A stretch of 64,000 nucleotides of DNA from Bacillota bacterium (GCA_023475165.1 JAMCWA010000039.1:1-64000); one strand, 5' to 3'; counted from the stretch's first letter, positions 26,145-36,110 are shown. The notes: a model not told the origin generated them from the letters alone. Translations and numbers: made by a program.

Positions 26145-27239
26145 ATGACGGATACAATGCACCTGAACATGGGGCCGCAGCACCCCAGTACGCACGGGGT
26201 TTTACGGTTGATGGTAGAGGTCGACGGCGAGAGAATCCTTTCGGCCAAACCGGATATCGGCTACCTGCACCGCTGCTTTGAGAAAACGGCTGAAGGTTTG
26301 ACCTACCCTCAAGTACTCCCTTATACCGATCGCACCGATTATGTTGCCGCCATGACCAACGAGTTCGCCTACGTCCTGGCCGCAGAAAAGCTCTTGGGCC
26401 TGGAGGTTCCGGCCCGAGCTCAGTTCATCCGGGTCATCATGGCCGAACTCCAGCGGATGGCCAACCATCTCGTGTGGTTCGGAACATTTGCCCTGGACAT
26501 GGCCGCCGTTACCCCGTTCTTGTACGCTTTTCGTGACCGGGAGAAGATCCTGGACCTCTTTGAGCGGGCTAGCGGGGCCCGGCTCACCTACAGCTACTAC
26601 CGGATTGGCGGTGTGCGCAAGGATATCGACGCCGAGTTCGTTCGGATGGCCCGGGAGTTCCTCGATTACTTTGAAAACCAGGTCCTGCCGGAATACCACC
26701 GCCTCCTAACCGGTAACCGCATCTTTGAACTCCGAACTCAGGGTACCGGCTACATCAGCCCCGAGCAGGTTTTCGCTTACGGCCTCTCTGGACCCATGGC
26801 GCGGGGCTCCGGGGTGGCCTGGGATATCCGGAAAAACGAGCCCTATTCCAGCTATGACCGCTTTGACTTTGAGATGGCCCTGGCCACTGGTGGCGATAAC
26901 TACGCCCGCTACACCGTCCGGATAAAGGAGATGGCGGAAAGTGCCAGGATCATCAGGCAGGCCCTGGACGGTCTCCCTGAGGGGGAGGTCATGGGCAAGG
27001 TCCCCAGGGTGCTCAAGCCACCCGCCGGCGAGGTCTACGTACGCATTGAGGCCCCGAAGGGTGAATTGGGCGTCTTCATTGTCAGCGATGGTTCCACCAA
27101 GCCTTATCGCCTGAAATGGCGGGCTCCTTCCTTTTCTAACCTGCAGGTAACCGAGGCCGCCACCCGGGGCGAGAAGGTTGCCGACCTGGTGGTCACCGTC
27201 GGTAGCATTGACGTCGTTTTGGGGGAGGTGGATCGTTGA
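26145..27239 (+). CDS. nuoD: NuoD, complex I subunit D (49-kDa type)
   Basis: The quinone-binding peripheral-arm subunit, 364 residues, related to the large subunit of [NiFe] hydrogenases. It begins MTDTMHLNMGPQHPSTHGV, the standard N-terminus with the quinone-site histidines, and carries RIGGVRKDID and YSSYDRFDFEMA. The ATG at 26145 follows AGGGGTG. The preceding 60-nt gap after nuoC contains a TTCCAA-type simple repeat. The stop overlaps the nuoH start region. Confidence 0.95.
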   Translation: MTDTMHLNMGPQHPSTHGVLRLMVEVDGERILSAKPDIGYLHRCFEKTAEGLTYPQVLPYTDRTDYVAAMTNEFAYVLAAEKLLGLEVPARAQFIRVIMAELQRMANHLVWFGTFALDMAAVTPFLYAFRDREKILDLFERASGARLTYSYYRIGGVRKDIDAEFVRMAREFLDYFENQVLPEYHRLLTGNRIFELRTQGTGYISPEQVFAYGLSGPMARGSGVAWDIRKNEPYSSYDRFDFEMALATGGDNYARYTVRIKEMAESARIIRQALDGLPEGEVMGKVPRVLKPPAGEVYVRIEAPKGELGVFIVSDGSTKPYRLKWRAPSFSNLQVTEAATRGEKVADLVVTVGSIDVVLGEVDR

Positions 27240-28204
27240 TGGACTGGTGGCCGTTGCTCTGGTCTATCATCAAGGCCCTGTTGATCGTAGTCTTTGTTTT
27301 GGCCAACGCTTTCTTGATTTGGGTGGAACGCAAGATCGCGGGGCGATTCCAGCGGCGATTGGGCCCGATGCGGGTGGGACGACCGCACGGTTGGGCCCAG
27401 ACCTTTGCCGATTTAATCAAGCTCCTATCTAAGGAGGATGTGGTCCCGGGGACGGCTGAAAAGTGGCTTTTCCTCCTTGCCCCCATTGTGGCCTTCCTCC
27501 CAGCTTTATTGGTCTATATGGTGATCCCCTTTGGTCCTACCTGGGTGGTTAACGATCTGAATATCGGGGTCATCTTCATCTCCGCCGTCACCTCCTTCAG
27601 CGTCCTGAGCTTCTTTATGAGCGGTTGGGGTTCTAATAACAAGTACTCGGTGATGGGGGCCTTCCGGGCCGCGGCGCAGCTCATGAGCTATGAGGTCCCT
27701 CTGGTCCTGTCCATGATCGCCGTAGTTATGCTGGCCGGTTCTCTCAGCCTCAATGACATCGTCAAGGCTCAGAGCATTCCCTTTGTGGTCTTACAGCCTC
27801 TGGGATTTCTGACTTTCTTTATCGCTGCCGTTGCCGAGTTGAACCGCACCCCTTTTGATCTGGCCGAGGCCGAGTCAGAACTGGTGGCGGGGTACAACAC
27901 CGAATACAGCGGTATGCGTTGGGCCTTCTTCTTCCTCTCGGAATACGCCAACACCGTCTCCGCCTCCGCCATCATGGCCACCCTGTTCTTCGGCGGATGG
28001 CGAGGTTTTCTCCTGCCGTTACCGCCTGTGGTCTGGTTTCTCATCAAGACTTACATCTTTGTCTTCATCATTATGTGGGTGCGCTGGACGCTGCCCCGGG
28101 TCCGCATTGACCAGCTCTTAAACCTGGGCTGGAAACTCCTTCTGCCGGTGGCGCTGTTGAACATTGCCTGGACTGGCCTTTTGGGCCTGGTGTTCAAGAT
28201 TTAG
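27239..28204 (+). CDS. nuoH: NuoH, complex I subunit H
   Basis: A membrane subunit of 321 residues with about eight helices that forms the floor of the quinone chamber and links redox chemistry to the proton channels. Signature segments are LIWVERKIAGRFQRRLGPMR, RPHGWAQTFADLIKLL and AELNRTPFDLAEAESELVAG. The ATG at 27239 is chosen because GGAGGTG lies 8 nt upstream; a TTG sits directly before it. Confidence 0.95.
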   Translation: MDWWPLLWSIIKALLIVVFVLANAFLIWVERKIAGRFQRRLGPMRVGRPHGWAQTFADLIKLLSKEDVVPGTAEKWLFLLAPIVAFLPALLVYMVIPFGPTWVVNDLNIGVIFISAVTSFSVLSFFMSGWGSNNKYSVMGAFRAAAQLMSYEVPLVLSMIAVVMLAGSLSLNDIVKAQSIPFVVLQPLGFLTFFIAAVAELNRTPFDLAEAESELVAGYNTEYSGMRWAFFFLSEYANTVSASAIMATLFFGGWRGFLLPLPPVVWFLIKTYIFVFIIMWVRWTLPRVRIDQLLNLGWKLLLPVALLNIAWTGLLGLVFKI

Positions 28205-28294
28205 CCCCGGCAGCGAAACTCCGGCGCGGCGTCGGCCGTTCTGGAGCCCGGTTCGGAGTGAACTGAATTCATGCGAGATAAAGGTGATACCAAA

Positions 28295-28801
28295 ATGAGC
28301 TCTATTATCGCTGACATCCTGCGATCGGCCAACAGCATCGTCCAGGGACACTTGGTGACGATCAGGGAGTTCTTCCAAAAACCAGTTACTGAGCAATATC
28401 CCGATGAGCGCTTGCCCAGGATGGAAGGCTATCGTGGCCATCCCACCCTCTTGGTGGAACCCGAGACGGGACGACCTAAGTGCACCGCTTGTGGGGCCTG
28501 CGCCCGGGCCTGCCCCAACAATGCCATCGAGCTGGAAGGGATGAAGGCCGAGGACGGACGGCGATTGCCGGCGAAGTACAGGTTGGACATGACTCGCTGT
28601 CTGGTCTGCAATCTCTGCGTTGAGGCCTGCCCCTTTGATGCCCTGGCCATGTCCAGGGAATATGAACTGGTTTCCTGGGATCGGGAGGGCCTGATCCTGG
28701 ATATGCCTGACCTCTTGCGCGCGGGGGCCAAAGAGCAGGGTCTGACCTATCCCCTGCCAGTCAAAGCCCCGGTGGTCGAAAAGGAGGGAGAAAAGGCGTG
28801 A
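28295..28801 (+). CDS. nuoI: NuoI, complex I subunit I (two 4Fe-4S clusters)
   Basis: A ferredoxin-like subunit of 168 residues that carries clusters N6a and N6b. Two complete motifs are visible, CTACGACARACP and CLVCNLCVEACP. Because the operon lacks NuoE, NuoF and NuoG, this is the outermost Fe-S protein of the complex encoded here and the most likely docking site for an external donor such as ferredoxin (inference). The ATG at 28295 is preferred over 28271 because AAAGGTG precedes it. Confidence 0.93.
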   Translation: MSSIIADILRSANSIVQGHLVTIREFFQKPVTEQYPDERLPRMEGYRGHPTLLVEPETGRPKCTACGACARACPNNAIELEGMKAEDGRRLPAKYRLDMTRCLVCNLCVEACPFDALAMSREYELVSWDREGLILDMPDLLRAGAKEQGLTYPLPVKAPVVEKEGEKA

Positions 28802-29331
28802 ATCTGCAATTGTTGGCCTTTATGATCCTTTCTCTGGTCACCCTGGGAGCCGCCTTCAAGGTAATCACAGCCAGGTTCATCACCCACGCCGCCCTGTATC
28901 TGGCTCTGAGCTTCGTCGGGGTGGCGGGCCTCTTTCTTCTCCTGAACGCTGACTTTCTGGCAGCCGTTCAGCTCCTGGTCTACGTTGGGGCCATCACCAC
29001 CATGCTGATTTTTGCCGTCATGTTGTCCCAAGTGGAAGAGATCCGTCAAGGGGCTGCTGAGGAAGGTTTTTGGCGGAGGATCCTCTCGGCCCGCTTTGGT
29101 GTGATACCGTTGGCGGTGGCGGCGGCCTTGGCCGGAGTCATACTTTACCTTTACCGCTTTGCCAATTGGAAAGCGGTTCCGGTGGCCCCTGATCCGAACA
29201 CAACCAGGTCCATCGGCCAGGCCATGTTTACCACCTATCTGATCCCCTTTGAGGTCGCCTCCCTGGTGCTTTTGGTAGCCATGATCGGTGCCATCGTCTT
29301 GACCATGAAAAAGGAGGATCGTTCAAGATGA
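28798..29331 (+). CDS. nuoJ: NuoJ, complex I subunit J
   Basis: A membrane subunit of 177 residues with about five helices, including the family segment FLAAVQLLVYVGAITTMLIF. The GTG start overlaps the nuoI stop (GTGA), and its own stop overlaps nuoK (ATGA), both signs of tight translational coupling. It takes part in the conformational wave that drives proton pumping. Confidence 0.93.
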   Translation: MNLQLLAFMILSLVTLGAAFKVITARFITHAALYLALSFVGVAGLFLLLNADFLAAVQLLVYVGAITTMLIFAVMLSQVEEIRQGAAEEGFWRRILSARFGVIPLAVAAALAGVILYLYRFANWKAVPVAPDPNTTRSIGQAMFTTYLIPFEVASLVLLVAMIGAIVLTMKKEDRSR

Positions 29332-29636
29332 TTCCTCTGTTCTATGTCTTGGTGGTTAGTACCCTTCTTTTTGCCCTGGGCGTCTATGGGGCCTTGCTTT
29401 CGACCAACGCCATCCGGATCCTGATGAGCATTGAAATGATCCTCAACGCGGTGAACCTCAACCTGGTCGGGTTTGGTCGCTACATTACCCCCTCTGACCC
29501 CCGCGGGCAGATCTTTGCCATCTTCGTGATGACGGTGGCGGCGGCCGAGGCGGCGGTGGGCCTGGCCATCATCCTGGTTATCGCCCGGCGCTATGGTGCG
29601 GCAGCCATTGACCGGGTCAGGATGCTGAAAGGCTGA
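29328..29636 (+). CDS. nuoK: NuoK, complex I subunit K (MrpC-like)
   Basis: A three-helix membrane subunit of 102 residues related to MrpC. The conserved acidic residues appear in RILMSIEMILNAVNLNLV and VAAAEAAVGLAIILVI. The ATG overlaps the nuoJ stop. Confidence 0.95.
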   Translation: MIPLFYVLVVSTLLFALGVYGALLSTNAIRILMSIEMILNAVNLNLVGFGRYITPSDPRGQIFAIFVMTVAAAEAAVGLAIILVIARRYGAAAIDRVRMLKG

Positions 29637-29661
29637 TTACGAAGCGAAAGGTGAGAGACGG

Positions 29662-31590
29662 ATGATAGAACAGGCCTGGATTATCGCCATAATTCCCATA
29701 GTTGCATGGCTCATTATCTTCCTTTTCGCCAAGGCTCTGAAGGAGAAGGTGGCCTATGTGGGTATCCTGGCCATGGGGATATCCTTGCTGCTTTCGGTGC
29801 TAACCTTCTCAGAAGCTTTGGGCGGGACGGTGGAAAAAAGCTTCCCCTGGGCCGTGGTAGGGGATATCAAGATCCCGGTGGGCTTTCAGGTCGATCCCCT
29901 GACGGCGGTGATGCTTCTGGTAATTACCATCGTCAGCCTGATGGTGCAAATCTACTCGGTGGGGTACATGCACGGTGACGTGCGTTATGCTAAATACTAC
30001 GCCATTGTCTCCCTTTTCTCGGCGGCCATGCTGGGGTTGGTTCTCGCCAATAATTTCTTCTGGCTGGTTCTTTCCTGGGAGATAATGGGATTGTCTTCCT
30101 ACTTATTGATCAGCCACTGGTATGAAAAACCGGAGGCGGCGGCGGCCGGTATGAAGGCCTTCATTACCACCCGTATCGGAGACATCGGGCTTCTTCTGGG
30201 CACCATCATGCTCTTCGTTTACACCCACAGTTTTGAGTTCAACGTCATTGCCGAGAAAATCCACGCTGGTGAGATAAACCAGGGGATTGTGACCGTGGCG
30301 GCACTCCTGGTTTTTGCGGGAGGTGTGGGCAAATCGGCGCAGTTTCCGCTGCATGTGTGGTTACCAGACGCCATGGCCGGCCCCACCCCTGGTAGCGCCC
30401 TCATCCATGCCGCCACCATGGTGGCGGCCGGTGTCTATCTGGTAGCCCGGGCCTATGGCATTTTTGTGGCCACCCCCTATGCCCTCTTCTGGGTAGCCTT
30501 GATCGGTGGCTTCACCGCCCTTTTTGCCGCCACCATCGCCACGGTGATGACCGATATCAAGAAGGTCCTGGCCTACTCCACCGTCAGCCAACTGGGCTAC
30601 ATGATGCTGGGCTTGGGGGCGGGGAGCTATACGGCGGGCATCTTTCACCTGATGACCCACGCCTTCTTCAAGTCCCTGCTCTTCCTTGGTTCCGGCAGCG
30701 TCATTCACGCCGTCCACAGCCAGGAGATGCACGAGATGGGCGGACTGCGGAAGAAGCTGCCCATAACCTACTGGACCTTCCTCATCGGTACGGCGGCTCT
30801 GGCCGGGATTCCGCCTTTCAGTGGTTTTTGGAGCAAGGACGAGATTCTCCTGGCGGCCTATCGCTCGCCCTATCCCGTCCTCTTCTGGATGGGCGTGGCC
30901 ACGGCCGGCCTGACGGCCTATTACATGACTCGGGCGGTTATCCTGACTTTCTTTGGACAGCCGCGCGATCATCATAAGTATGAGCACGCTCATGAATCGC
31001 CGCCGGTGATGACTGTACCCCTTGTCATCCTGGCGACCCTGGCGGCCGTTTCTGGGTTGCCGGGTTCACCTTTCCTGCATAACGCCTTCGGCGAGTTTGT
31101 GAAGTTCGGTCATGGGCATGAGGCGGAACCCAGCAGTTTTGTTATGATCATCGCCATCAGCGCCGCCCTTTTGGGTGTCCTGGCCGGAGTGGCCATCTAC
31201 GGGTATAAGGTCATTTCCCGGGAGAAGGCCATCCGGAGCTGGCGTCCCTTGTACCTGGTCCTGAAAAACAAGTATTATGTCGACGAGTTCTATATGGCGA
31301 TCTTTGTCCGCGGTACCGTGCTTTTGGCGGAGATCGTCGGATTCTTCGATAGATATATCATCGACGGCCTTGTCAACCTGGTGGGCTGGCTGGGGATGCA
31401 GCTGAGTTTCCTCAGCGGGCTCTTCGATAAGTACGTAATTGATGGTATGGTCAATGGGGTTGCCGCTATCACCATGGCCTTGGGGAACTCGGCCCGGCGT
31501 CTCCAAACGGGTTTCGTCCAGTCTTATGCGATTACGCTCTTTGCGGGCGTTGTCATAGGCCTTATCTTAATTCAGTTGATAGGAGGCTAA
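29662..31590 (+). CDS. nuoL: NuoL, complex I antiporter-like subunit L
   Basis: The distal proton-pumping subunit, MrpA/Mrp-antiporter-like, 642 residues and full length, including the C-terminal extension expected to form the lateral helix. Key segments are WEIMGLSSYLLISHWYEK, FPLHVWLPDAMAGPTPGSAL and LAYSTVSQLGYMMLGLG. It has 14 or more predicted helices. It lies 25 nt after nuoK and 3 nt before nuoM. Confidence 0.95.
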   Translation: MIEQAWIIAIIPIVAWLIIFLFAKALKEKVAYVGILAMGISLLLSVLTFSEALGGTVEKSFPWAVVGDIKIPVGFQVDPLTAVMLLVITIVSLMVQIYSVGYMHGDVRYAKYYAIVSLFSAAMLGLVLANNFFWLVLSWEIMGLSSYLLISHWYEKPEAAAAGMKAFITTRIGDIGLLLGTIMLFVYTHSFEFNVIAEKIHAGEINQGIVTVAALLVFAGGVGKSAQFPLHVWLPDAMAGPTPGSALIHAATMVAAGVYLVARAYGIFVATPYALFWVALIGGFTALFAATIATVMTDIKKVLAYSTVSQLGYMMLGLGAGSYTAGIFHLMTHAFFKSLLFLGSGSVIHAVHSQEMHEMGGLRKKLPITYWTFLIGTAALAGIPPFSGFWSKDEILLAAYRSPYPVLFWMGVATAGLTAYYMTRAVILTFFGQPRDHHKYEHAHESPPVMTVPLVILATLAAVSGLPGSPFLHNAFGEFVKFGHGHEAEPSSFVMIIAISAALLGVLAGVAIYGYKVISREKAIRSWRPLYLVLKNKYYVDEFYMAIFVRGTVLLAEIVGFFDRYIIDGLVNLVGWLGMQLSFLSGLFDKYVIDGMVNGVAAITMALGNSARRLQTGFVQSYAITLFAGVVIGLILIQLIGG

Positions 31591-31593
31591 GGT

Positions 31594-33048
31594 ATGCTGA
31601 GTTCACTGATCTTCATTCCCCTGTTAGGGAGCCTGGCCATCCTCCTGGTGCCCCGGGAGCAGGACCGGACCGTCAAATGGGTTGGGACGATCTTTGGTCT
31701 TATCCCCCTGCTGATCGTGGCGTATCTTTGGGGTCAGTACAGTTACAGTGCGCAGGGGATGCAGTTTGTGGAGCATTATGACTGGATTCCTTCACTGGGG
31801 ATCAGTTATTACCTGGGGACGGACGGTCTGAGCTTCCCCATGGTGATCCTGACGGCTTTGATCTCCTTCCTGGCCATTTTGGCTTCGTGGAACATCAAGA
31901 ACCGGGTTAAGGATTACTTTTTCCTCATGCTCCTCTTGGAGACCGGGATGATGGGCGTCTTTGTCGCCCTGGACTACGTCCTGTTCTACGTCTTCTGGGA
32001 GCTGGTTCTGGTTCCCATGTACTTCTTGATCGGCATCTGGGGTGGGCCACGGCGGGAATACGCCGCCATCAAGTTCTTCCTTTACACCCTGATAGGCAGC
32101 GTCATCATGCTGGTGGGCATCCTGGCCCTCTATTTCAATGCGGGGCTGAACACCTTCGACATGCTGGCCTTGGCCAAGCACAAGTTTGCCCCGGCCTTTC
32201 AGTTCTGGGTCTTCCTCGCCCTGTTCTTTGGCTTCGCGGTGAAGGTGCCGGTCTTCCCGTTCCATACCTGGTTGCCCGACGCCCACGTGGAGGCCCCCAC
32301 TGCCGTCAGCGCCATCCTGGCCGGGGTTCTCTTGAAAATGGGCACTTACGGTTTCCTGAGGGTCTCGCATCCGACCCTGCCAGAGGCGGCGAAAGCCCTC
32401 GCGGTACCCATCGCTATCCTCGGCCTGATCAACATCATTTACGGGGCTCTGGCGGCCATGGCCCAGAAAGATCTTAAGAAGCTGGTGGCCTACTCCAGCA
32501 TCAGCCACATGGGCTTCACCCTCCTCGGGTTGGCGGCCATGACCCCCGTGGCCATTCAGGGAGCTGCCTTCCAGATGTTTTCTCACGGGCTCATCTCCGC
32601 CATGCTCTTTCTTCTGGTAGGGATGATCTATGATCGTGCCCACACCCGGGAGATTGCCAAACTCGGCGGGCTCTTTAACACCATACCCACCATTGCCGTG
32701 ATCCTGGCCTTTGCCTCCTTTGCCTCCCTGGGGTTACCGGGACTGAGCGGCTTTGTCGCCGAGTTCCTGGTGTTCCTGGGCTCCTTTGGCGCCTACCGGA
32801 CCTTCGTCATCATTGCCACCAGCGGCGTGGTCTTTACGGCCGGTTACTACCTGTGGATGATCCAGCGGGTGCTCATGGGCGAAGCTAAGAAGGAATACCT
32901 GGGTCTGCCCGACATCACCGCCCGCGAATTGGGCACCGTGGTTCCCCTGATGATCTTTACCACCCTGCTTGGACTGTTCCCGTCCCTGCTCATGGATATC
33001 ATGAATCCGGCTATCCTCGGCCTGGTGGCCAAGGTAGGAGGGATGTAA
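31594..33048 (+). CDS. nuoM: NuoM, complex I antiporter-like subunit M
   Basis: The second antiporter-like proton-pumping subunit, 484 residues. The conserved Glu region (YVFWELVLVPMYFLIGIWGG), the channel motif FPFHTWLPDAHVEAPTAVS and the lysine region LKKLVAYSSISHMGF are present. The ATG at 31594 follows AGGAGG of the nuoL end. Confidence 0.95.
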   Translation: MLSSLIFIPLLGSLAILLVPREQDRTVKWVGTIFGLIPLLIVAYLWGQYSYSAQGMQFVEHYDWIPSLGISYYLGTDGLSFPMVILTALISFLAILASWNIKNRVKDYFFLMLLLETGMMGVFVALDYVLFYVFWELVLVPMYFLIGIWGGPRREYAAIKFFLYTLIGSVIMLVGILALYFNAGLNTFDMLALAKHKFAPAFQFWVFLALFFGFAVKVPVFPFHTWLPDAHVEAPTAVSAILAGVLLKMGTYGFLRVSHPTLPEAAKALAVPIAILGLINIIYGALAAMAQKDLKKLVAYSSISHMGFTLLGLAAMTPVAIQGAAFQMFSHGLISAMLFLLVGMIYDRAHTREIAKLGGLFNTIPTIAVILAFASFASLGLPGLSGFVAEFLVFLGSFGAYRTFVIIATSGVVFTAGYYLWMIQRVLMGEAKKEYLGLPDITARELGTVVPLMIFTTLLGLFPSLLMDIMNPAILGLVAKVGGM

Positions 33049-33050
33049 TC

Positions 33051-34475
33051 TTGTCGTACCTTCCCATCCTCCCGGAAATCGTCCTGACGGCGGCCATTCT
33101 GTTCCTGACCCTGGTGGTGGTTTTCTACCAAGGTGAGAACCGTAATGGCGTGATGATGACCGGAACCATATTCGGTCTAAGTGTGACCTTGCTGACCCTC
33201 GCCTTTGTTCCGCCCTTCGCCGGCTATCTTTTCTCCGGGATGCTGACTCTGGACGGAATGGCCTTCTTTTTCCGCTGGCTCTTCCCGGCGGTGGGGCTTT
33301 TCGTGGCCTTTATGGCCAGGGAGTTCCTCGAGGTGAAGAAGGCCGAAAACCCGGGCGAGTTCTATGTCATCCTGCTCTTGGCCATTTTGGGGATGATGTT
33401 GATGGCCTCCTCGGGGGACCTCATCACCATCTATCTCGGTTTAGAGTTGACCTCCATTTCTTCCTACATCCTGGCGGGCTACCTGCGGGAGGATCCCAAG
33501 TCGGGTGAGGCGGCCATCAAGTACTTCCTCATGGGCGCCCTGGCCTCGGGGGTGCTCCTTTTCGGGATGTCCCTTTTTTACGGCTTGACAGGTGCTACGA
33601 ACCTGGTGTCCATCAGCGGGATCCTGCACCAGGTGGGGGCTCCGCCCCTGGTCCTGGCGGCCATGGTTTTCCTGATCATTGGGTTGGGCTTCAAAGTGGC
33701 GGCGGTACCCTTTCACATGTGGGCCCCGGACGCCTATGAAGGGGCGCCCACCCCGGTGACGGCCTTTTTCTCGGTGGGACCCAAGGCGGCCGCCTTTGCC
33801 GCCATCATCCGGGTCTTTACGGATGGGTTATCCTCTTTGGTCTGGGAGTGGAGCCTGGCTTTTGCGGTCCTGGCCCTCATCACCATGACCCTGGGTAACC
33901 TAACGGCCCTCTGGCAGAAGAATGTCAAGCGCATGCTGGCCTACTCTTCCATTGCCCACGCCGGCTACATTATGGTGGGCCTGGCCGCCGGTACCTGGCA
34001 GGGGACGGTGGCCATGCTACTGTATCTTTTGGCTTACGTCTTTACCAACCTGGGGATATTCGCAGTGGTGACGGCCCTGGGGAACCGGGAAGGAAAGGAC
34101 GAGTTGACGGATTTCACGGGACTTTCGCAGCGGTCACCCTATCTGGCGGCTGCCCTGGTGGTCTTCTTCCTCTCCCTGATCGGCATTCCCTTCACGGCCG
34201 GGTTTTTTGGCAAGTTTCTTCTTTTCGGGGCGGCGGTTCAGTCAGGGTTGGTCTGGTTGGCCCTGGTTATGGCCGTCAACAGCGCCATCTCCGTTGGGTA
34301 TTACTACACGGTGGTACGTAACATGTACCTGGTCGCGCCCAAGAACAAGGGGGCCTTGCCGGTAGCGGGCGAGCTGAAGCTGGTGGTGACCGTGGCCTTG
34401 CTGGTGACCTTGATCCTGGGGTTGTTCTTTGAGCCGGTGCTGGGACGGTTGGTCGCCTTTACTCTACCAGGGTAA
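33051..34475 (+). CDS. nuoN: NuoN, complex I antiporter-like subunit N
   Basis: The third antiporter-like subunit, 474 residues. It has the conserved GLELTSISSYILAGYL, the FKVAAVPFHMWAPDAYEGAP channel segment and KRMLAYSSIAHAGYIMVGLA. A TTG start at 33051 lies 7 nt after GTAGGAGGG. It is the last gene of the operon. No NuoE, F or G gene follows, and I see no clear terminator directly downstream. Confidence 0.94.
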   Translation: MSYLPILPEIVLTAAILFLTLVVVFYQGENRNGVMMTGTIFGLSVTLLTLAFVPPFAGYLFSGMLTLDGMAFFFRWLFPAVGLFVAFMAREFLEVKKAENPGEFYVILLLAILGMMLMASSGDLITIYLGLELTSISSYILAGYLREDPKSGEAAIKYFLMGALASGVLLFGMSLFYGLTGATNLVSISGILHQVGAPPLVLAAMVFLIIGLGFKVAAVPFHMWAPDAYEGAPTPVTAFFSVGPKAAAFAAIIRVFTDGLSSLVWEWSLAFAVLALITMTLGNLTALWQKNVKRMLAYSSIAHAGYIMVGLAAGTWQGTVAMLLYLLAYVFTNLGIFAVVTALGNREGKDELTDFTGLSQRSPYLAAALVVFFLSLIGIPFTAGFFGKFLLFGAAVQSGLVWLALVMAVNSAISVGYYYTVVRNMYLVAPKNKGALPVAGELKLVVTVALLVTLILGLFFEPVLGRLVAFTLPG

Positions 34476-34774
34476 TTCGGGTATTGAGGAGACGGGCGTC
34501 GTGGGGGGCTAGTACAACTGGTTACCCTAACCGTCTTAGCTCGATCAAAAGGTTTCATTGGAGGCCGAGGCCCAATTCTTCCGGGATCGCTTAACCAAGG
34601 CAAAAAAGCGGTGAACCTGGCCAGAAAAGGAGAAATCGACGCTCTTTACCGGCGGATCCTCGACTGTCTCGTCCTTTTTTTGCAGGAAGAAGAAAGAAAG
34701 CCGCTCGGAGCTAAAGAGAGCCCAGAAGATGGTTCTGTTTCTACGTAGTGGCTCGAGAAAGGTTGTATCTTTCC
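34476..34774. other. Intergenic region between nuoN and the cbi leader
   Basis: I see no supported gene here. A plus-strand frame from GTG 34611 gives 45 codons with a plausible helical look but no recognisable relatives and no ribosome site. Confidence 0.5.
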
Positions 34775-34803
34775 TTGACACCCTGAAAAGGGGATGTTAG
34801 CCT
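34775..34803 (+). promoter_or_regulatory. SigA-type promoter of the cbi operon
   Basis: Consensus -35 TTGACA (34775-34780), a 17-nt spacer, and a weaker -10 TAGCCT (34798-34803), about 35 nt before the second cobalamin riboswitch. Confidence 0.65.
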
Positions 34804-34835
34804 AAAGGAAACATTGTCAAGTTAATAGCGCTTTC

Positions 34836-35050
34836 TCCACAGGTGCCTTCCGTAAACGGGAGGAGAATAGGGAATCGGGTGAGAATCCCGAGCGGTCCCG
34901 CCACTGTAACCGGGGGAGCTCGTTGACCGTGACCACTGGGAAGCTGCTGGGGAGCAGCGGAACGGGAAGGGGTCAAAAGAGCGATGATCCGGAAGCCAGG
35001 AGACCTGCCTGCGGAGGCTGGTATGGCTGCCTTCGGAAGAGAGGTGGTGT
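34836..35050 (+). promoter_or_regulatory. Cobalamin riboswitch upstream of cbiM
   Basis: A normal-length B12 aptamer with AGGTGCC at the 5' side, GGGAATCGGGTGAGAATCCC, GCGGTCCCGCCACTGTAAC near 34893 and the B12-box region GCCAGGAGACCTGCC near 34995. It is undisturbed, unlike the one at 10055. It would repress cobalt uptake and corrin synthesis when cobalamin is plentiful. Confidence 0.95.
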
Positions 35051-35079
35051 ACACGTAGGACTCTGAGGACTACGCTCAC

Positions 35080-35112
35080 ATCCCCGGTCAGAAGGCCGGG
35101 GATTTTCGTTTT
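35080..35112 (+). terminator. Intrinsic terminator after the cbi cobalamin riboswitch
   Basis: ATCCCCGG and CCGGGGAT form an 8-bp stem around an 8-nt loop, followed by TTTCGTTTT. The 227 nt between it and cbiM show no supported gene. Confidence 0.88.
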
Positions 35113-35339
35113 AATGAGCGCGACTAAGATTCCAAACAGGGCTGATGTGGTAACCGTAGTTCCATCTACAAGCATCATGAGCATTAAGGAATTAGAATCC
35201 GGGAGGAGTCTCCAACCAGAAATCCAGATCCGCAATGCCTTTCGCCGGCGATTGCCGCGCCGGCGGTCAACCAGCGGCGCGAAACCACCTAGAAAAGTCA
35301 GTGACGCAGGAGTTCAACTCCAGAAAGGAGCTGGTGATC

Positions 35340-36110
35340 ATGCCGTACCGGTTTCGTTACCTCTTTTGGGCGTTGGGTTATCTGACGCTCTTTTCCCTGG
35401 CGGTCCCAACAACAGCCCACGCCATGCACATTATGGAAGGCTTTCTTCCTGGTCGTTGGGCGGGCTTCTGGTTTGTCGTCACGGTACCTTTTTGGTGGGT
35501 GGGGTTTTTGGCCATCAAGAAACTGGTCCGGGAAAAACCGGAGGCCAAAATGCTCTTGGGTATGGCGGGAGCCTTCGCCTTTGTCCTTTCGGCCCTCAAG
35601 ATCCCTTCGGTGACCGGAAGCTGTTCTCACCCCACCGGTGTAGGGCTGGGGGCCATCCTCTTCGGCCCAACCGTCATGACGGTCCTCGGCAGTCTGGTCC
35701 TTCTTTTCCAGGCGTTGCTTTTGGCCCATGGCGGATTATCCACCTTGGGTGCCAACACCTTCTCCATGGCGGTGGCGGGCCCCCTGGTTTCTTACGGGTT
35801 ATACCGCGGAGCGAAGGCACTGGGCCTGAACACCAGAGTGGCGGTTTTCCTGGCCGCCAGTTTGGGCGACCTGGCCACCTACGTGGTCACCTCCCTGCAG
35901 CTGGCGCTGGCCTTCCCCGACCCAGTGAGCGGCCTCGGTGGATCGATGCTCAAATTCATGGGCATTTTCTCCCTAACCCAAGTCCCGCTGGCCATCAGCG
36001 AAGGGCTTCTAACCGTGGTGGTCTTCAACCTCTTGCACCTTTACGAGGGTGTCCCGGCAGCAGGGGCCAACATTTTTGGGCCAAGGAGGGATACGCATGT
36101 CAATCGATAA
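35340..36110 (+). CDS. cbiM: CbiM, cobalt ECF transporter S component
   Basis: The substrate-binding membrane subunit of the CbiMNQO cobalt transporter, 256 residues. A cleavable N-terminal signal ([20 protein letters not shown]) exposes the mature start MHIMEGFLP, whose first residues and His form the metal site. [20 protein letters not shown] is also family-typical. The ATG at 35340 follows AGAAAGGAG. It overlaps cbiN by 14 nt. Confidence 0.95.
   Translation: MPYRFRYLFWALGYLTLFSLAVPTTAHAMHIMEGFLPGRWAGFWFVVTVPFWWVGFLAIKKLVREKPEAKMLLGMAGAFAFVLSALKIPSVTGSCSHPTGVGLGAILFGPTVMTVLGSLVLLFQALLLAHGGLSTLGANTFSMAVAGPLVSYGLYRGAKALGLNTRVAVFLAASLGDLATYVVTSLQLALAFPDPVSGLGGSMLKFMGIFSLTQVPLAISEGLLTVVVFNLLHLYEGVPAAGANIFGPRRDTHVNR

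Noticed and set aside
34488-34746. Small plus-strand coding frame between nuoN and the cbi riboswitch
   Set aside because: Only GTG 34611 is available as a start (45 codons), without a ribosome site or recognised relatives.
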